In this document: piece by piece, positions 13,004 through 24,164 of the stretch | Layout: the number at the start of each line of letters is the position of its first letter | How positions within the stretch are numbered: the first letter of the stretch is position 1 | From: Symbiodinium microadriaticum | Taxonomy: Eukaryota > Sar > Dinophyceae > Suessiales > Symbiodiniaceae | Reading direction: 5' to 3' | Assembly (NCBI GenBank): GCA_001939145.1 | Contig: LSRX01000331.1 | Coordinates: 516,700-580,699 of the forward strand | Length of the DNA stretch: 64,000 bases | Program-made: the position numbers and the translations under genes | Notes under the pieces: generated by a model | The model's database searches: none | Told to the model about the DNA's origin: nothing | What the model saw: the letters and a program-made list of their open reading frames with translations, nothing else

Positions 13004-16000
13004 CTATAGTGTGCTACTGTGTCGGTGCCTGATGGATCGTCGGCGCTTGGCAGGAATGATTTTGGAAGGTTCTGCGGAGATCTGACGCTTCGCGATGGTG
13101 CGCTTTCGCGATGCTCCACCTCGTTTGCAGCTCGAGACCTGCAGTTGTAGACAAACCGCAGTGACCGCATCCAAGGACAACAGTTCCATTCACTCTGGCA
13201 AACCGTGTGGCCTGCAAGCGGCTGCACCTGCATCGGAGAATGCCGTGAAGATTTCTGGATAGTCGCGGCATGAAAACGTGCTTTTGACGAGGGCCAGTGC
13301 TCCTTTCCCGCAGCCTTTCTGCAACCCCTCTCACCCAAGCAGCCTGCTGAAGAGCAGTGCCAGTTCCACAAAACGTTGCCGTTCGCTCGTCTCTGGTCAA
13401 GCTCGCAGTGAGTCGACTTTGAACTCCATGTTCATGCTGAGGAATCTCAGACTCCTCACGGCTTATCTACTCGATGCATGAGGCAAACAAGCATTCGCTG
13501 CACAGTCCTTCCATCTGAGCCACTGGAAGAAGTCGCAGCCGCATCGCAACGGGCAGGCTGCGAAGAACCGTCCGTTGTTGGCACCCAGCTTCAGGACTTG
13601 ACGCATCCTAGAGCTGACACCGCTTAGCTCTGGCGGAGAAACTGTCAAGATGTTTCACCAGTCGAAGTCGCTAAAACTAAGGCTCATGCTTCGTGCGCCC
13701 GTGAGCGCAGGTTGGAAGTTGTGCATCTAGCCATTGGAAGGTGCGGCAACGCTGCTTTGCACAGGTGAAGAAATGCCGCTCACGGTTTGGCCCAGGTTTG
13801 AAGGTCTGTTTCAGCTCGCAAGCCTCTAGCTGCTCTAGCTGCACGATGCAAGAAATAAGCACGATGCTGATTCTCCTCTGTGGTCAAGCCAGGCGACTTG
13901 CCGGCAGGAACACTGTGGTCGCACCAGCTCCCGCACTGCACAGTCTGTCTGAGATCTCTTGGCACCTGCCGGTGGGTCGCGAGAGCTGCCCAGTCGCAGT
14001 TGCTCTTGAATCCTAAGTCCTTCGGCTCACCCTACGCATGCTCTGCTGCAACTTTCTCGCTGGTGGGCTGTTTCATTGACGTGGGATGCGTGTCGAAATG
14101 GAATCTACTTCACTCAGCTGCAGCAGGTCCGTTCGTGTGCTTTTGATCACCTCACCTGGCTCTCCTTGACGACAGCCAGGATTAAGTGCAGAATTTGGAT
14201 CGCACTGCACGCAGCGGTTGCTGTCGCCAACTTGGCAAGTCGGACAATAGTAGCTGATGCGGCGAAGAGCACCTGAACCACAGCTCAGCCGACAGCAGCG
14301 TGCAACAGTCAAAGGCGAGATGACAGTGCTACTGCGGCAGTACATGGCACTAATGCACGTCTGCCAGCAAACCTTCCCGCATCAGTACCACCTGCGATCG
14401 GCAATGCGAGCATGTCTTCCTTGCGCGTCCAGAATGGTAGAGGAAGCTCACGCCGACACCGCCCCCAGACCAAAACAAACAGAAGAAAAGGCGAAAACAA
14501 AAGGTCAACAAACAATACCCCCGCATCTTCAGGCTTCGATTGCAAGCACGTGTCATCGAATCTGATCGGACCAAAACTTTCCGGTGCACAATGAAACTGC
14601 AGATGCTACACTCTTGCAAATGCGGTACTTCTAAACCCAACAAGCACCGTAGCTGCCGTAGCTGCGACCGATCAGCAAGCCAGTTTGAGGCAAGTGTCCT
14701 TCCGTAGCATACCTTGAACAGCTTGCCTCGTCCTGTCATCAAGCACCAAGGCAGTAGAATGCTGCTGCTGCGCGCACGTGCTGTTATCAATCCTTGCTGA
14801 GCACAAGCAAGCACAAATCTAGGCAAGTCATAAATAAGTTCGATCGAAGTCTGAACGACAAAATCAACCAACCAGAACAAATACGAGAGGCGCCGCTTGC
14901 AAGCGCCTTTGTGCACCGGCCCGAAGCATGCTGAAAGACAGGCATCATTGCCAGAACGAGACATTCCATACTGCTTCCGACGGACTTGCCACCCCTGAAC
15001 ATTCGTTACCAAGCCGGTGGCGTGGCTGGGATAGAGGTATAAGAAATACCGACAACGCAGAGATATAAAGAGATAACGAAATCAATGTAAAGACGAAGGG
15101 GACTGACAGTGTTCCTAGACTCGTCTGTATGCCGGTATTGCAGGTGGAGGCATACCAGTTACTGGTGTTCAGGCTTGTGTGGGGAAGCCGATGTGTCATG
15201 CACCCAGACGAGAGCATAGCGTGGGGATTCTGTCGATGTGTGAGGGCTGAACCCTGCAAGCCAATCAGCTCCAGCTTGCTCCGGCGATGGATCATGTGCC
15301 CTTGTCAGGGCCAAGTGCCTGCCCACTCTCCTGCAGTGCCTGTTAGGGAGGCAGATGTAGAGATATGGGCGGCATTTTTGGTTGCGAGGTCGCGGCGATT
15401 GGCCATTGCCAATTGCCACGTGTTGAGCTGGTCTTGAAATACAAATGTCACTCCCATCTGCACTTATCCTTGCCGCGCAAATACTCCTTTTAGTCATGGA
15501 CTGCGCCACAATCCAGAACTGCTCTTCTTAAACCTCATCATCAGACAGGCAAACTGGGGCGCGACAAGGCATAAGGCAAACTGAACACCGACGGAGCCGC
15601 AGACTTCGGCTATACTATACTTACCTTCATACGCACCAGCAACTCGCGCAGGGCATGCCCGAGTAGTGTCATGTCCGGGCAGTGCCAAGTAGCGCCGGGT
15701 AGTGCCCGTTGTGTACGGATACAGTGTAGTGCGCAGCCACCAGGCACACTTTCGGTGTCACCTTGTACATGCGCCGTGTGTAGCGGGCATGCTCGGGGGG
15801 ATGTGCCTTGTATGTCTAGTGTGCACTATGTTAATATGTATGTATACACACATACACACACACATATATATATATATATATATGTGGATATGAAAACATT
15901 TTGCATATACAAACACTATGTATTTATACCTATCTACTTGCGAATTGGTTTCATACATTGTTATCATTTGTTATCTACATGCTACACTATATGAACTATG

Positions 16001-17509
16001 AAGATTATGAGGTATGCTTCCTATATGTGCCAATATTACAACAACTTTCTTTTCAGGCAGCATGTTGTGTACATACATACATACATCCATGCATGCATGC
16101 ATGCATACATACATACATACGTACATACATACATACATACATACATACATACATACATACATGAATGAATATAACACATTATGCATCTACATTACATACT
16201 ACATAGTACATATGACCTGTTAGACGCTATATATAGCTTAATAACTGTATCAAATACTCCATATATTGTACTTCTAATGCTGTGTTATATGCAGCGAAGT
16301 ACAACATGTGCAACTCAATTTTGCTCTGCAAGGTAAATTGCCTAAACACACGACTCGTGAAGCAACGCTCATGGCCTTTGAGCGCAGAGTACCACTGCAG
16401 CGCACAGTCACGCAGGCCCCGCAGAAGAGCCCACCAGCAGCTGTCGCTCAGCGCTTTCCCAGGAGTGAGAGGATGTACCCTTGCTGCGAAAAGGCCCTCC
16501 ACCTGATGAGAAGGCACTGCAAGATCTAGAGGCCATTGAGACATGGTGCGGTGTGACGCCTTACAATTCAATCGATGTTTTCGGATCCAAGTGCGATATC
16601 TCAACGACACAGCCGGTCCTTGATCACGTTTCCAACTCCAGGAAGAAGAAGCTGATCCATGACCAAGTCGCAGACTTTCCGGTCCGCGGCAGCTTCTTTT
16701 AGTCGCTTGATGGCACCCTCCCAATCGAAACTGGGATTGAGAATGTCGAAAGGCCTGAACTGTATCTTGCGCATGGCAACACTTTCTTCCACTTAAGCCC
16801 CGCCTTCGTGCTTCGCAGTTTGCGAGGTAGGCAAATGTCGTAACTCTGGCTGTGGCATCACGCAGCACGAGCCCTTAACAAGACGACCGCAGTATACTCC
16901 GCTGACACTGCAATTTTTGTAGCATAGGAAATGCTGAGCTCCCCACGCCCGTTCGAGAACTGGAATTCGACTCCTGTGGACCGAGGCCGTCGATGAACTC
17001 TGCTTGCCTCATGTCCTGCACCTGAGCACTCTTCAAAAATTGGGCGTCTAAGACAGAAAGTCATCATGCTGTCAAGCCACACACAAAGTCTGCACCACCG
17101 CTCATTCCAAAGTGAAGTCGAATCACCAGGTTATCCAGGACGAGGAAGAGTTCCTGTGGAGAGCCATGTTTCGCCCCTCCCGTGCAGTGGGCCAGGAGAC
17201 GGTGCTCGCCCTCGAGCTGGCCTTCCCCACTGTCGCGACCTTCCTTACCATCTGCCCCCTGCCGAGAGCCGAGGAAATTGACGACAGATGGGTGCTAGCA
17301 AGGCCTGCACCGGTCCAGGTCGGAAGGATGGCTTCCACATGCCGCCAGCACTGCCAGCACACGCTGGTACAACAGCACCTCAATGTGCATCAGCTGCACG
17401 ACCACAGTTTCGACTTCAGCTGCCTCGCATGTGCCTCCCGCACAATAAGATCCTTCCGAAGCGCTTGCAGCCTCTCAGCCTTACGCTTGCAGCTTGGACC
17501 CTCGACCAT
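13004..17509 (-). CDS. NEIL3: NEIL3-type DNA glycosylase (Fpg/Nei family), multi-exon
   Basis: Base-excision-repair glycosylase/AP lyase of the Fpg/Nei family, expected to be nuclear. Exons that join in phase: 17509-17403 (starts MVEGPSC; NEIL3-type N-terminus with Val2 as presumed nucleophile), 17258-17222, 17153-17099 (GKELFL...LHFGMSG), 16973-16909 (VEFQFSNGRGELSIS), 16765-16619 (CDLVMDQLLLPGVGNVIK, the H2TH DNA-binding loop), 16502-16376 (EGLFAARVHP). After a gap come about 14447-14373 and 14272-14232, which complete a Cys4 finger, TCSHC...YYCPTC, with the 18-residue spacing of NEIL3. Two GRF zinc fingers follow (13826-13731, PGPNRERHFFTC; 13600-13520, GANNGRFFAAC), then a Lys/Arg-rich C-terminal exon ending at TAG (13006-13004). 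Introns use GT, GC (17221) and probably GA (16618) donors. Exons between 16375 and 14450 and a RanBP2-type finger were not resolved. Borders after exon 6 are approximate. Confidence 0.8.
15843..15886. repeat. CA/TA microsatellite
   Basis: ACACAT units followed by (TA)n. It lies within the unresolved intron region of the NEIL3-like gene. Confidence 0.9.
16069..16162. repeat. (CATA)n microsatellite
   Basis: Tetranucleotide ACAT array interrupted by GCATGCATGC. It lies between NEIL3-like exon 6 (ends 16376) and the zinc-finger exons, hence probably intronic. Confidence 0.9.
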
Positions 17510-17689
17510 CCAGCATGGCAGGTTTCAGCCAAACGGGCTGTCTGTCATGTCAGAGTGCTGCACAGCAACCTGCTACCTGAGGAGCTGGAGTCTGTGGAGA
17601 TTGCAGTCCATGATCCAGCATGGAAAGACGCAAGATGACGCAAGCAGCAGCTGGAACGGCTTCTGCACATCGATACACTGCATGCTCAG

Positions 17690-18934
17690 AGCTGAGTCTC
17701 CGATGGTGAAGGGCACACTTGCCTTGAGCAACTCGTCTTGTGCGATACCGCCATCCTCATTTAGGTCCATTGAGAGCGTGAAGTACTCCTGAGCGTTGCG
17801 TATCGCTGCGCGAGTGACTTTCCGTGACCTCGACCATCCTCTACCTGCAGACCGCGTCTGTACCGTGTCCGCTTCCGGCTTCAATTCGTACCATGTCTTT
17901 CTGTTGACCGTCCAGAAAGCTAAATCCAGAGGCTGCAATACCGCAAAGCCTATAAACTCTTGCAGTCCCGGGAAATTGTTAGTAGTACCCATGACCTCGA
18001 CGTAATTATGACTCTACGATGCAGCAATACTATTCTAAAGTAATGCCTTTTAGACTTCATTGCTACAGATTCAGCTCAGGCAGCGCCAGAAACCCCACAG
18101 AAAGAGCCTGTGCACGCAGACAATCGCAGACACGGGTCTCTTCTCACATGTCCTTTAGCTTCATGCCTTTTAAGAACCTGGCAGTTTGAGCTTCTGTGAG
18201 GCCGATGCCCAAGTCCTTCAAGGCATTGGCCTCAGCAAGGCGGAAAGCAGATGCGACCAGACTCTGTTCCCATAAGTCCAACATAGACATAGAGCCCTGG
18301 CTGCGACTATTCTGGTCACAAGATATCACCACCACCGAACTTCAGTGCAGTGCCATGACATCCGGTGACTTTACAACACTTTCTCCCGAAGACCGGTTCT
18401 GGCCAGGGTTAGATCTCGAGTCGAGTCCTTCCATGTTTGGGCCGCTTGGTACACTCTCGGCAGTGGTCACAAACGCCTGCAATTCTACACTGCTAGTCAG
18501 CATCAGGCTAAATCCTCCGGCTTGACGTGCTGCGCGTCCTGCAGGCAGCTCCCGGACCGAGAGTAGAGGCTGGCCAATTGAAGCAGGCCTGTCGAAGTGC
18601 CGTGTGAAGGTCAGACGCATTTTGAACCTGTCACTGCAGAGAAAGGGCTGGACCAGATTTTCTGCTCAAGCCAAGCCTTGTGTCCGTTCAGCGTGCGCTC
18701 GGTCTTGAACATGATGTTCACCTGTGATGCGAAACTGCAATGCCTCGAGCTGTTCTTCACATCCACAAGGGCTGGTAAAGAAGCTGTAGAGCTGCTTCCC
18801 TTCGACGCACTTCCAGCTGATGTGCGGGCCGTCTTCACAACTTGCAGCAGCTCTTTCGCAATGTTGGTAGTGGTCTCCTCGGCTTCAGAGGCTTCTGTTG
18901 GAAATCCACTCTGGTCAGCTGTGGTATACATCAT
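17690..18934 (-). CDS. Exon cluster with an EF-hand, unknown host gene
   Basis: Minus-strand segments in transcript order. About 18930-18640: a coding-looking frame with TTNIAKELLQVVKTA, a Ser/Ala linker and FASQVNIMFKTERTLNGHKA. About 18620-18480: LTFTRHFDRP...VRELPAG and FSLMLTSSVELQ, ending at a GC donor. About 18245-18190: NALKDLGIGLTEAQTA, ending at a GT donor. About 17775-17710: EYFTLSMDLNEDGGIAQDELLK, a canonical EF-hand loop with Asp-Asn-Asp-Gly-Ile-Glu in register, ending at a GCAAGT donor. The set lies just upstream of the NEIL3-like start codon (17509) on the same strand. A calcium-responsive protein is plausible, but no further family is recognised and the segments may not all be one gene. 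Confidence 0.4.
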
Positions 18935-19777
18935 TCTTGCGCTACTCGCACAAAAGTAGAATTTCCTTGGCTTGATGGCTATTTCGGTTCTGCAGTTGAT
19001 GGTGACAACGCTGGGAGCCGGACATCCGCTGAGACGATTGCTTTCGGGTCCTCACTGAACATTATAGTAAAGTTGGGCGTAATTACACACATCATGACTC
19101 ACGTTCGACGCGCCTCTCAGAACCAATAACCTAGCGGAACGGGTACGCATAGGTACACATACAAAGTTATGTGGATGTACGGGATGCATGGATATCCAAC
19201 CACAATTCTTCCGATGCAGCTTTCGACCGCTCAGGGCACCTCTCAAGCCAACAAGCTTGAGTCCATGTCCAATTACATCACAACTTACCTGAAATCATTC
19301 GGCAGTGGCAGCAACCCAGACCGAAATTGAAAGCTTCGTGTCCCAAGACATGCGCCCTGTCCTCGTCGGCTGCTTGGGACTCGGTAACACACGACTTCAG
19401 TTGTCTTTGGCGTATGAAGATCAGTGAAAGCAAGCCAGCGAGTAAGTCAGTGGCAGAGTGAGTTAAGTGAGGAAATGAGGGAGTGAGCAAGTGAGCAGGT
19501 AGGAAACTAAGAAAATTGAGCATGGCGTGTGTGCGTGTGTGGGGCTGTGTGGCTGTATGTGCCGGCATAGTCGTGTTTGTCTGGTGCGTGTGCAAGAAAT
19601 TTGGGTTGTGCTATTTCGGCAGTCGCAGCAGGAAGTTCCTCAAACGCATGCGTGCTTCTACGAATACGTGGACGTGGTATGACACCATGGGCCACATCCC
19701 ATAAAGCCACACCGATCAACGCCGGCAGGTAGAAAAAGGTGCCCGCTGGGAAAACACTACCCATCCGTAGGGTATAG

Positions 19778-19808
19778 CTATTGAAGACTTCCCAACACTT
19801 TTCTTCTG
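19778..19808. repeat. Short diverged duplicate, copy 1
   Basis: A segment reading GAAGACTTCCCAACACTTTTCTT. It recurs at about 20931-20955 with three differences. In the minus strand both copies encode a K/E-rich stretch followed by WEVF, so this may be a duplicated exon. Confidence 0.4.
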
Positions 19809-20299
19809 ATTGAGTTTGAGTGAATATCACACATTGAATGAAGCTCTTGGACGCCCGAGTTTCAAGCGAGTGTTTGGCATGGCCTTCCCTCACAGCGCCA
19901 TTAACGCTGCTCTCGAGGCAGCACTTTTGAGCTAGAGCCCTGAGATGGTGGCCTCGGTTGCGTGGCTCGGCTTCGACAGCCCTAAAACACAACAGATCGG
20001 AAAGCTTGGCAAGGAGATGAAAAGCATTCAGTTTAAGAACGCAAATTGAGCTCTGATCGATTGGAGCTTCTGATGAGAGACCAAATCTTGAGGACCTGTC
20101 AGTTGACGTCAGTTTGAGCACGGCAGGGATGCGAAAACATACATATTTAAACATGTTATTCACATTACACTGTCTTCATGATAAGTGTCTTGTCGTTGTT
20201 TCTTTTCGCTTGATTACAAATGCAACACCTTCAGACACCTGCAGGAAGGGCATGAAGGAAGCCAACATCCAGGGCTTCTACAGCATCGGAGTAAGCCGG

Positions 20300-20509
20300 C
20301 CTATGTCTTCGGCGTCCGGCTTGCAGGCAGGTACGAAACAACCAACGTCGTTGGCATCGGACTTTCAGGGAGCTACGACACCACCTAGCTCTTTGGTGGC
20401 GGGCCTACATGCAGCTACGAGACAGCCTCAGTCTTCGGTCTCCGTCTTCCAGGCAGCGCCGACACAACCCATGTCTTCGGTGCCGGGCATGCAAGCAGCT
20501 GAGACTGCA
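20300..20509 (+). repeat. 42-bp minisatellite, five diverged units
   Basis: Five in-register 42-bp units. In one plus frame they read as 14-residue repeats of the type P-x-S-S-x-x-x-x-Q-A-A-T-x-Q. In another plus frame they read as VFGxxLxGxYETTN. A partial sixth unit may follow to about 20560. Both frames stay open over much of the array because the unit length is a multiple of three, so coding is not proven. No start, stop or splice context settles it. Confidence 0.6.
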
Positions 20510-21054
20510 ACCAGCGTTTTTTGGCATCAGGCTTACAAATTGCCACGACCCAGCCTAACTTTGTGAGACTTTGTGGTGTCGAACTTACTGGGAGCTTGAA
20601 TACCTGCCAGGTTTTCGCGTAATCCTTCAGTGCCAATCGATCTAATCGGTGTGCCACGAAACTGGCAAGTAGTCGTCCACAGGAGTTGTCTTTGGGGAGA
20701 AACCCAAACTACAAAGGGCATCAAAGGGCCTTGGAAACATAGTCAGTGCATTGGACAGGCTCAACAGAGTAAACAGCAGGGGGCGCTGTTTACAATCGGA
20801 GCAGCTGCCAACGAAGACCTCCGATGGTAGGTATCAAAACGTACCTGCTGGGAATAAGTGGCGAGTCCACAAGGTAAAGGTGATTTTTGGCTTGTTTCCG
20901 TAGAAAACCAGCAGCAAGTCCATCCAGCCTATAGAAGACCTCCCAACGCTTTTCTTTGGAGTCTCAGTATGGAATCTGAGTGAGTGGCACGGGCATGACT
21001 GAGATCGCGGAGAATCGAGTTTCAAGAGCGTGCATGCGAGCGGGCCGGCCAGGG

Positions 21055-21115
21055 GGGAGTGAGTGAGTGAGTGAGTGAGTGAGTGAGTGAGCGTGTGCAT
21101 GCGCGTGCGCGTGCG
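21055..21115. repeat. (GAGT)n and GT/GC-rich tract
   Basis: About nine GAGT units followed by a GTGCATGCGCGTGCGC stretch. Confidence 0.9.
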
Positions 21116-21315
21116 CGGGTGGGTGCATGTACGCGCCTGTGCACGCATGCGCGTGTCTGGTGAAGACATTTCGGCACGAAACGAACACAGGGCCATAAGA
21201 GGATATTTCGTACTTCGAGCTGTGCATGGTGCACATTCGCTGCTCGTCGAGGAGAATACCTCGGATGGCCGCTGATTGCCAGCAGTCTAGTCAAGTGTCA
21301 CTTCGTTCTTGGTTC

Positions 21316-21740
21316 ATACTCACGGACTTACCCACCACCATGCACGTATTCAACGTCATCCTCATCGATGGCCTCCGAGACCCCACGAGCTACACGAACA
21401 TCTGACGGGCTCGAAGACAAATGCATCCTGGAATGCAGCGCGAACTCGTTAAAGCGCCGGCGTGATGTGATTGCGTGCTTGCATGCCTGTGTGCGTGTAC
21501 ATGCGGTGACCAATCTACTCGAGCTCGCTGCTTTTGTTGTATTTGTGTTTCTTTGCCAATAACACCCGAGAAACCACAACAGTCTCAGCTGCACCATACC
21601 ACGCACTTCACATCGAGAGCGCAGATTGGAGGCACAATTTTGCGCATTATTAGGCATTGTTTCTGGCGTTCCTGCGTGGTCTCTGCTTCCGAGTGCCACA
21701 CGGAGGCAGTCTCATCGAAAACATGCTGGAGCTCGCGGTA
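21316..21740 (-). CDS. Two candidate host exons, unknown protein
   Basis: Exon candidate one (about 21738-21590) follows a TAG acceptor-like site and reads EWYRELQHVFDETASVWHSE then QERQKQCLIMRKIVPP. Exon candidate two (about 21455-21330) reads FALHSRMHLSSSPSDVRVAR and SEAIDEDDVEYVHGG, and ends at a consensus donor GGTGG|GTAAGT. Both have protein-like composition and agree in strand with the exon sets downstream, so they may be 5' exons of the same transcription unit. The family is not recognised. Confidence 0.4.
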
Positions 21741-24160
21741 CCACTCCTACCATCTCAGCCCCATAAGGCAACACTGCAGGCAAAGATGAGTCAGGCCTCC
21801 ATTGTCTTGCCCTGAGGTGAGACCAACTCGAGAATCCTTCACCGGAGCTCTTAACAGTCTTTCCGATCCGGTTCAGAACTCGTCTCCTCGACGGGTCTGC
21901 GAGACGCACGGCCAGGACATCCTGCTTGACCTGCGGCAGATGATGATCCGCACGGGCACGACAACACGGGCAAGGTTTGGATCTCGGAAATCCACAGGCC
22001 AACGCCACTGGATCATCGCTACCGTGTCATTTTTTTGGCACAGATCAATTATGTAGACCTAAAGATCCCTCCACATCGGGATTGATCTTGTTTGCAAGTA
22101 TCCCATGTTTCTACATTCGCATCCTTTGGCCACAACCCAGACCTGATTTCAGAGTCCAGGAGACTGTTAAACCTGTAACATCACCCCACCCAACTCTGAT
22201 TTCTGGACCTCCGCCCCTGGATACATTAGCTGCTGGGGATCTCCGAGGAGAATTAATGTATCCAGGCACCCCTGCACCGGGTTATGGTCGTACGGGGTCG
22301 AGAGGGTCTGTGTCAGGATGCAGAAGCCTATCAACATGAGATTCTTGCTTTCGACTCTCACACTCGTTGGAGGCAGGCAAGGCTCCACACGATCTCACAT
22401 TAACAAAGCGGCAACATGCGGCAACCAGATTGATTGACCAGGGACAACACGCGAACCTAGCCAATAAATAGACGAAAAACTTCTGCCTGCCTGCCTGCCT
22501 GCCTGTCTGTCTCTACATTTGCATAAATATGTGCATATATATATATACACATACACACACATTCTCAATATCATGGCTCTTGAGTTCATAAATACATGTA
22601 TACACGGAGCTACAAGTACCATCATGCGATGCATACATTGACACTTACACATACACATATGCATATACAACAGGCTAGGTATGCAACGGGGTAATACGAA
22701 TGTAATATAATCTGGGAAGGACAACCTTGGTATGTCTGCTAGGGCTATGAATGATAGAGGCGAAGACTTGTGTCCCTTTTTCTGTCTTGAGCTGGGTTTG
22801 AATGTGGGTTTGTTCCCAACCCCCGAAACCTCAACGTCTCACGCACTTTGAAGTTTCGGAAACGCACAAGCCGGTCCCGAGGGCTGGGTCCGAGCTCAAA
22901 GGACTCTGGAAGGGGCACCCAAAAATAAAAACTGTCTTCAACTTTGGAACTGCTCTCTGAATATTTATGTTGATCTTTATTCACCTGTTGTGTATATTAT
23001 GCATGTATACAAGTATATACATACATACCTACATGCACACATACACACAGACACACATACACACATACATACATACATACATACATACATACATACATAC
23101 ATACATACATACATACATACAAACATACATACATACATAGATTGACACACACACACATATATATATATATATACATACATACATAAGTCTGTAAGTGCAG
23201 GTACATGTATATAGACATACTTATGCACACACACACACACCTCCAGCTATCTATTGACAATAACTTACACAAAAGATTCGCTACCTTTAGGCTTTTGGAA
23301 GTGTGAAAGGAGACTTGAAAGTTCTTCATTTCCTCCTCGAGTTGCGAGATGCTTGTGTGATGGAACATGGTTTCCCTGTAGGTTGGAAGCCCTCGGTGGC
23401 CGTAGGTGCAAAGAGGGATGGTTCCCTTGCTTTGTTGGCTTCTGTTCTGCCTCGTCTGAAGGAGAGTTAAAGGCCAGAGTTCGGCAGGCATGCCGAGAGA
23501 ATCAATTCCAAGCGGCTGCTTGCTCAAACATGTGCAGTTTTTGCAAGAACACGCAGGCCGAAAATGATCTGGAATCTTCAACGAACATGTTCTTTTCCGT
23601 GGATTGGCGCAGGACCACAGCCACTCCAGCCGCCGTTAGCACAAGTGCCAGAACCCAGGCTACCAGGCTGAATTTGAGGTCATGGTGATTTATGGGAGAC
23701 CCCTTGTCTGTCTTGGCCCGGACTTCCTGACTGAGTTGGTTCTAGTCGACCTATATCTTTCGGGAAGACGAGAGGAGAGCTGGTCAATGTGTTCGTAGGT
23801 CTCTACCTGTCACACGGGAGCTTCTTTGGTCCTGCTTGCAAGATTCCTTTCTTGCCAAAGACGGAGAGAACTGCAATGCGTTCATTGTGAGACAGAAAGC
23901 TCTCTTTCCAGGTTTTCGGATCAAAGGCCACCACCTGATGCCGCGTCGGTTTGAGGATGCCCTTCATATTCTGGCCGGGGCCGTTTTCTCTTTCGCAGAT
24001 CGCCAGCGCCGTCGCGAGGGTGTCCAAAGACATAGCTTTTTCCTTCGCCTTGTCCTTCCGCGCCCGTTGCCACTCAGCATCGTCTCGTTCGCCCGGGTCG
24101 CTGGAGTTTCTGAGAACGCGGCCATGGGACGCAAGGAGGGGCACCAGAATGCCAAATGGC
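21741..24160. other. Mostly microsatellite-rich non-coding DNA
   Basis: Contains a (CTGC)n run (22483-22512), TA/CA tracts near 22530-22562 and a long CATA/CA array (22985-23250). Short frames are featureless. The right end may include decayed downstream sequence of the Copia-like element. Confidence 0.5.
22985..23250. repeat. Compound (CATA)n/(CA)n/(TA)n microsatellite
   Basis: About 265 bp of ACAT tetranucleotides with embedded CA and TA runs. Confidence 0.9.
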
Positions 24161-24164
24161 CGCA

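Noticed and set aside
16069-23250. (CATA)n arrays as a telomere or origin signal
   Set aside because: Ordinary tetranucleotide microsatellites; the unit does not match the TTTAGGG telomere type.
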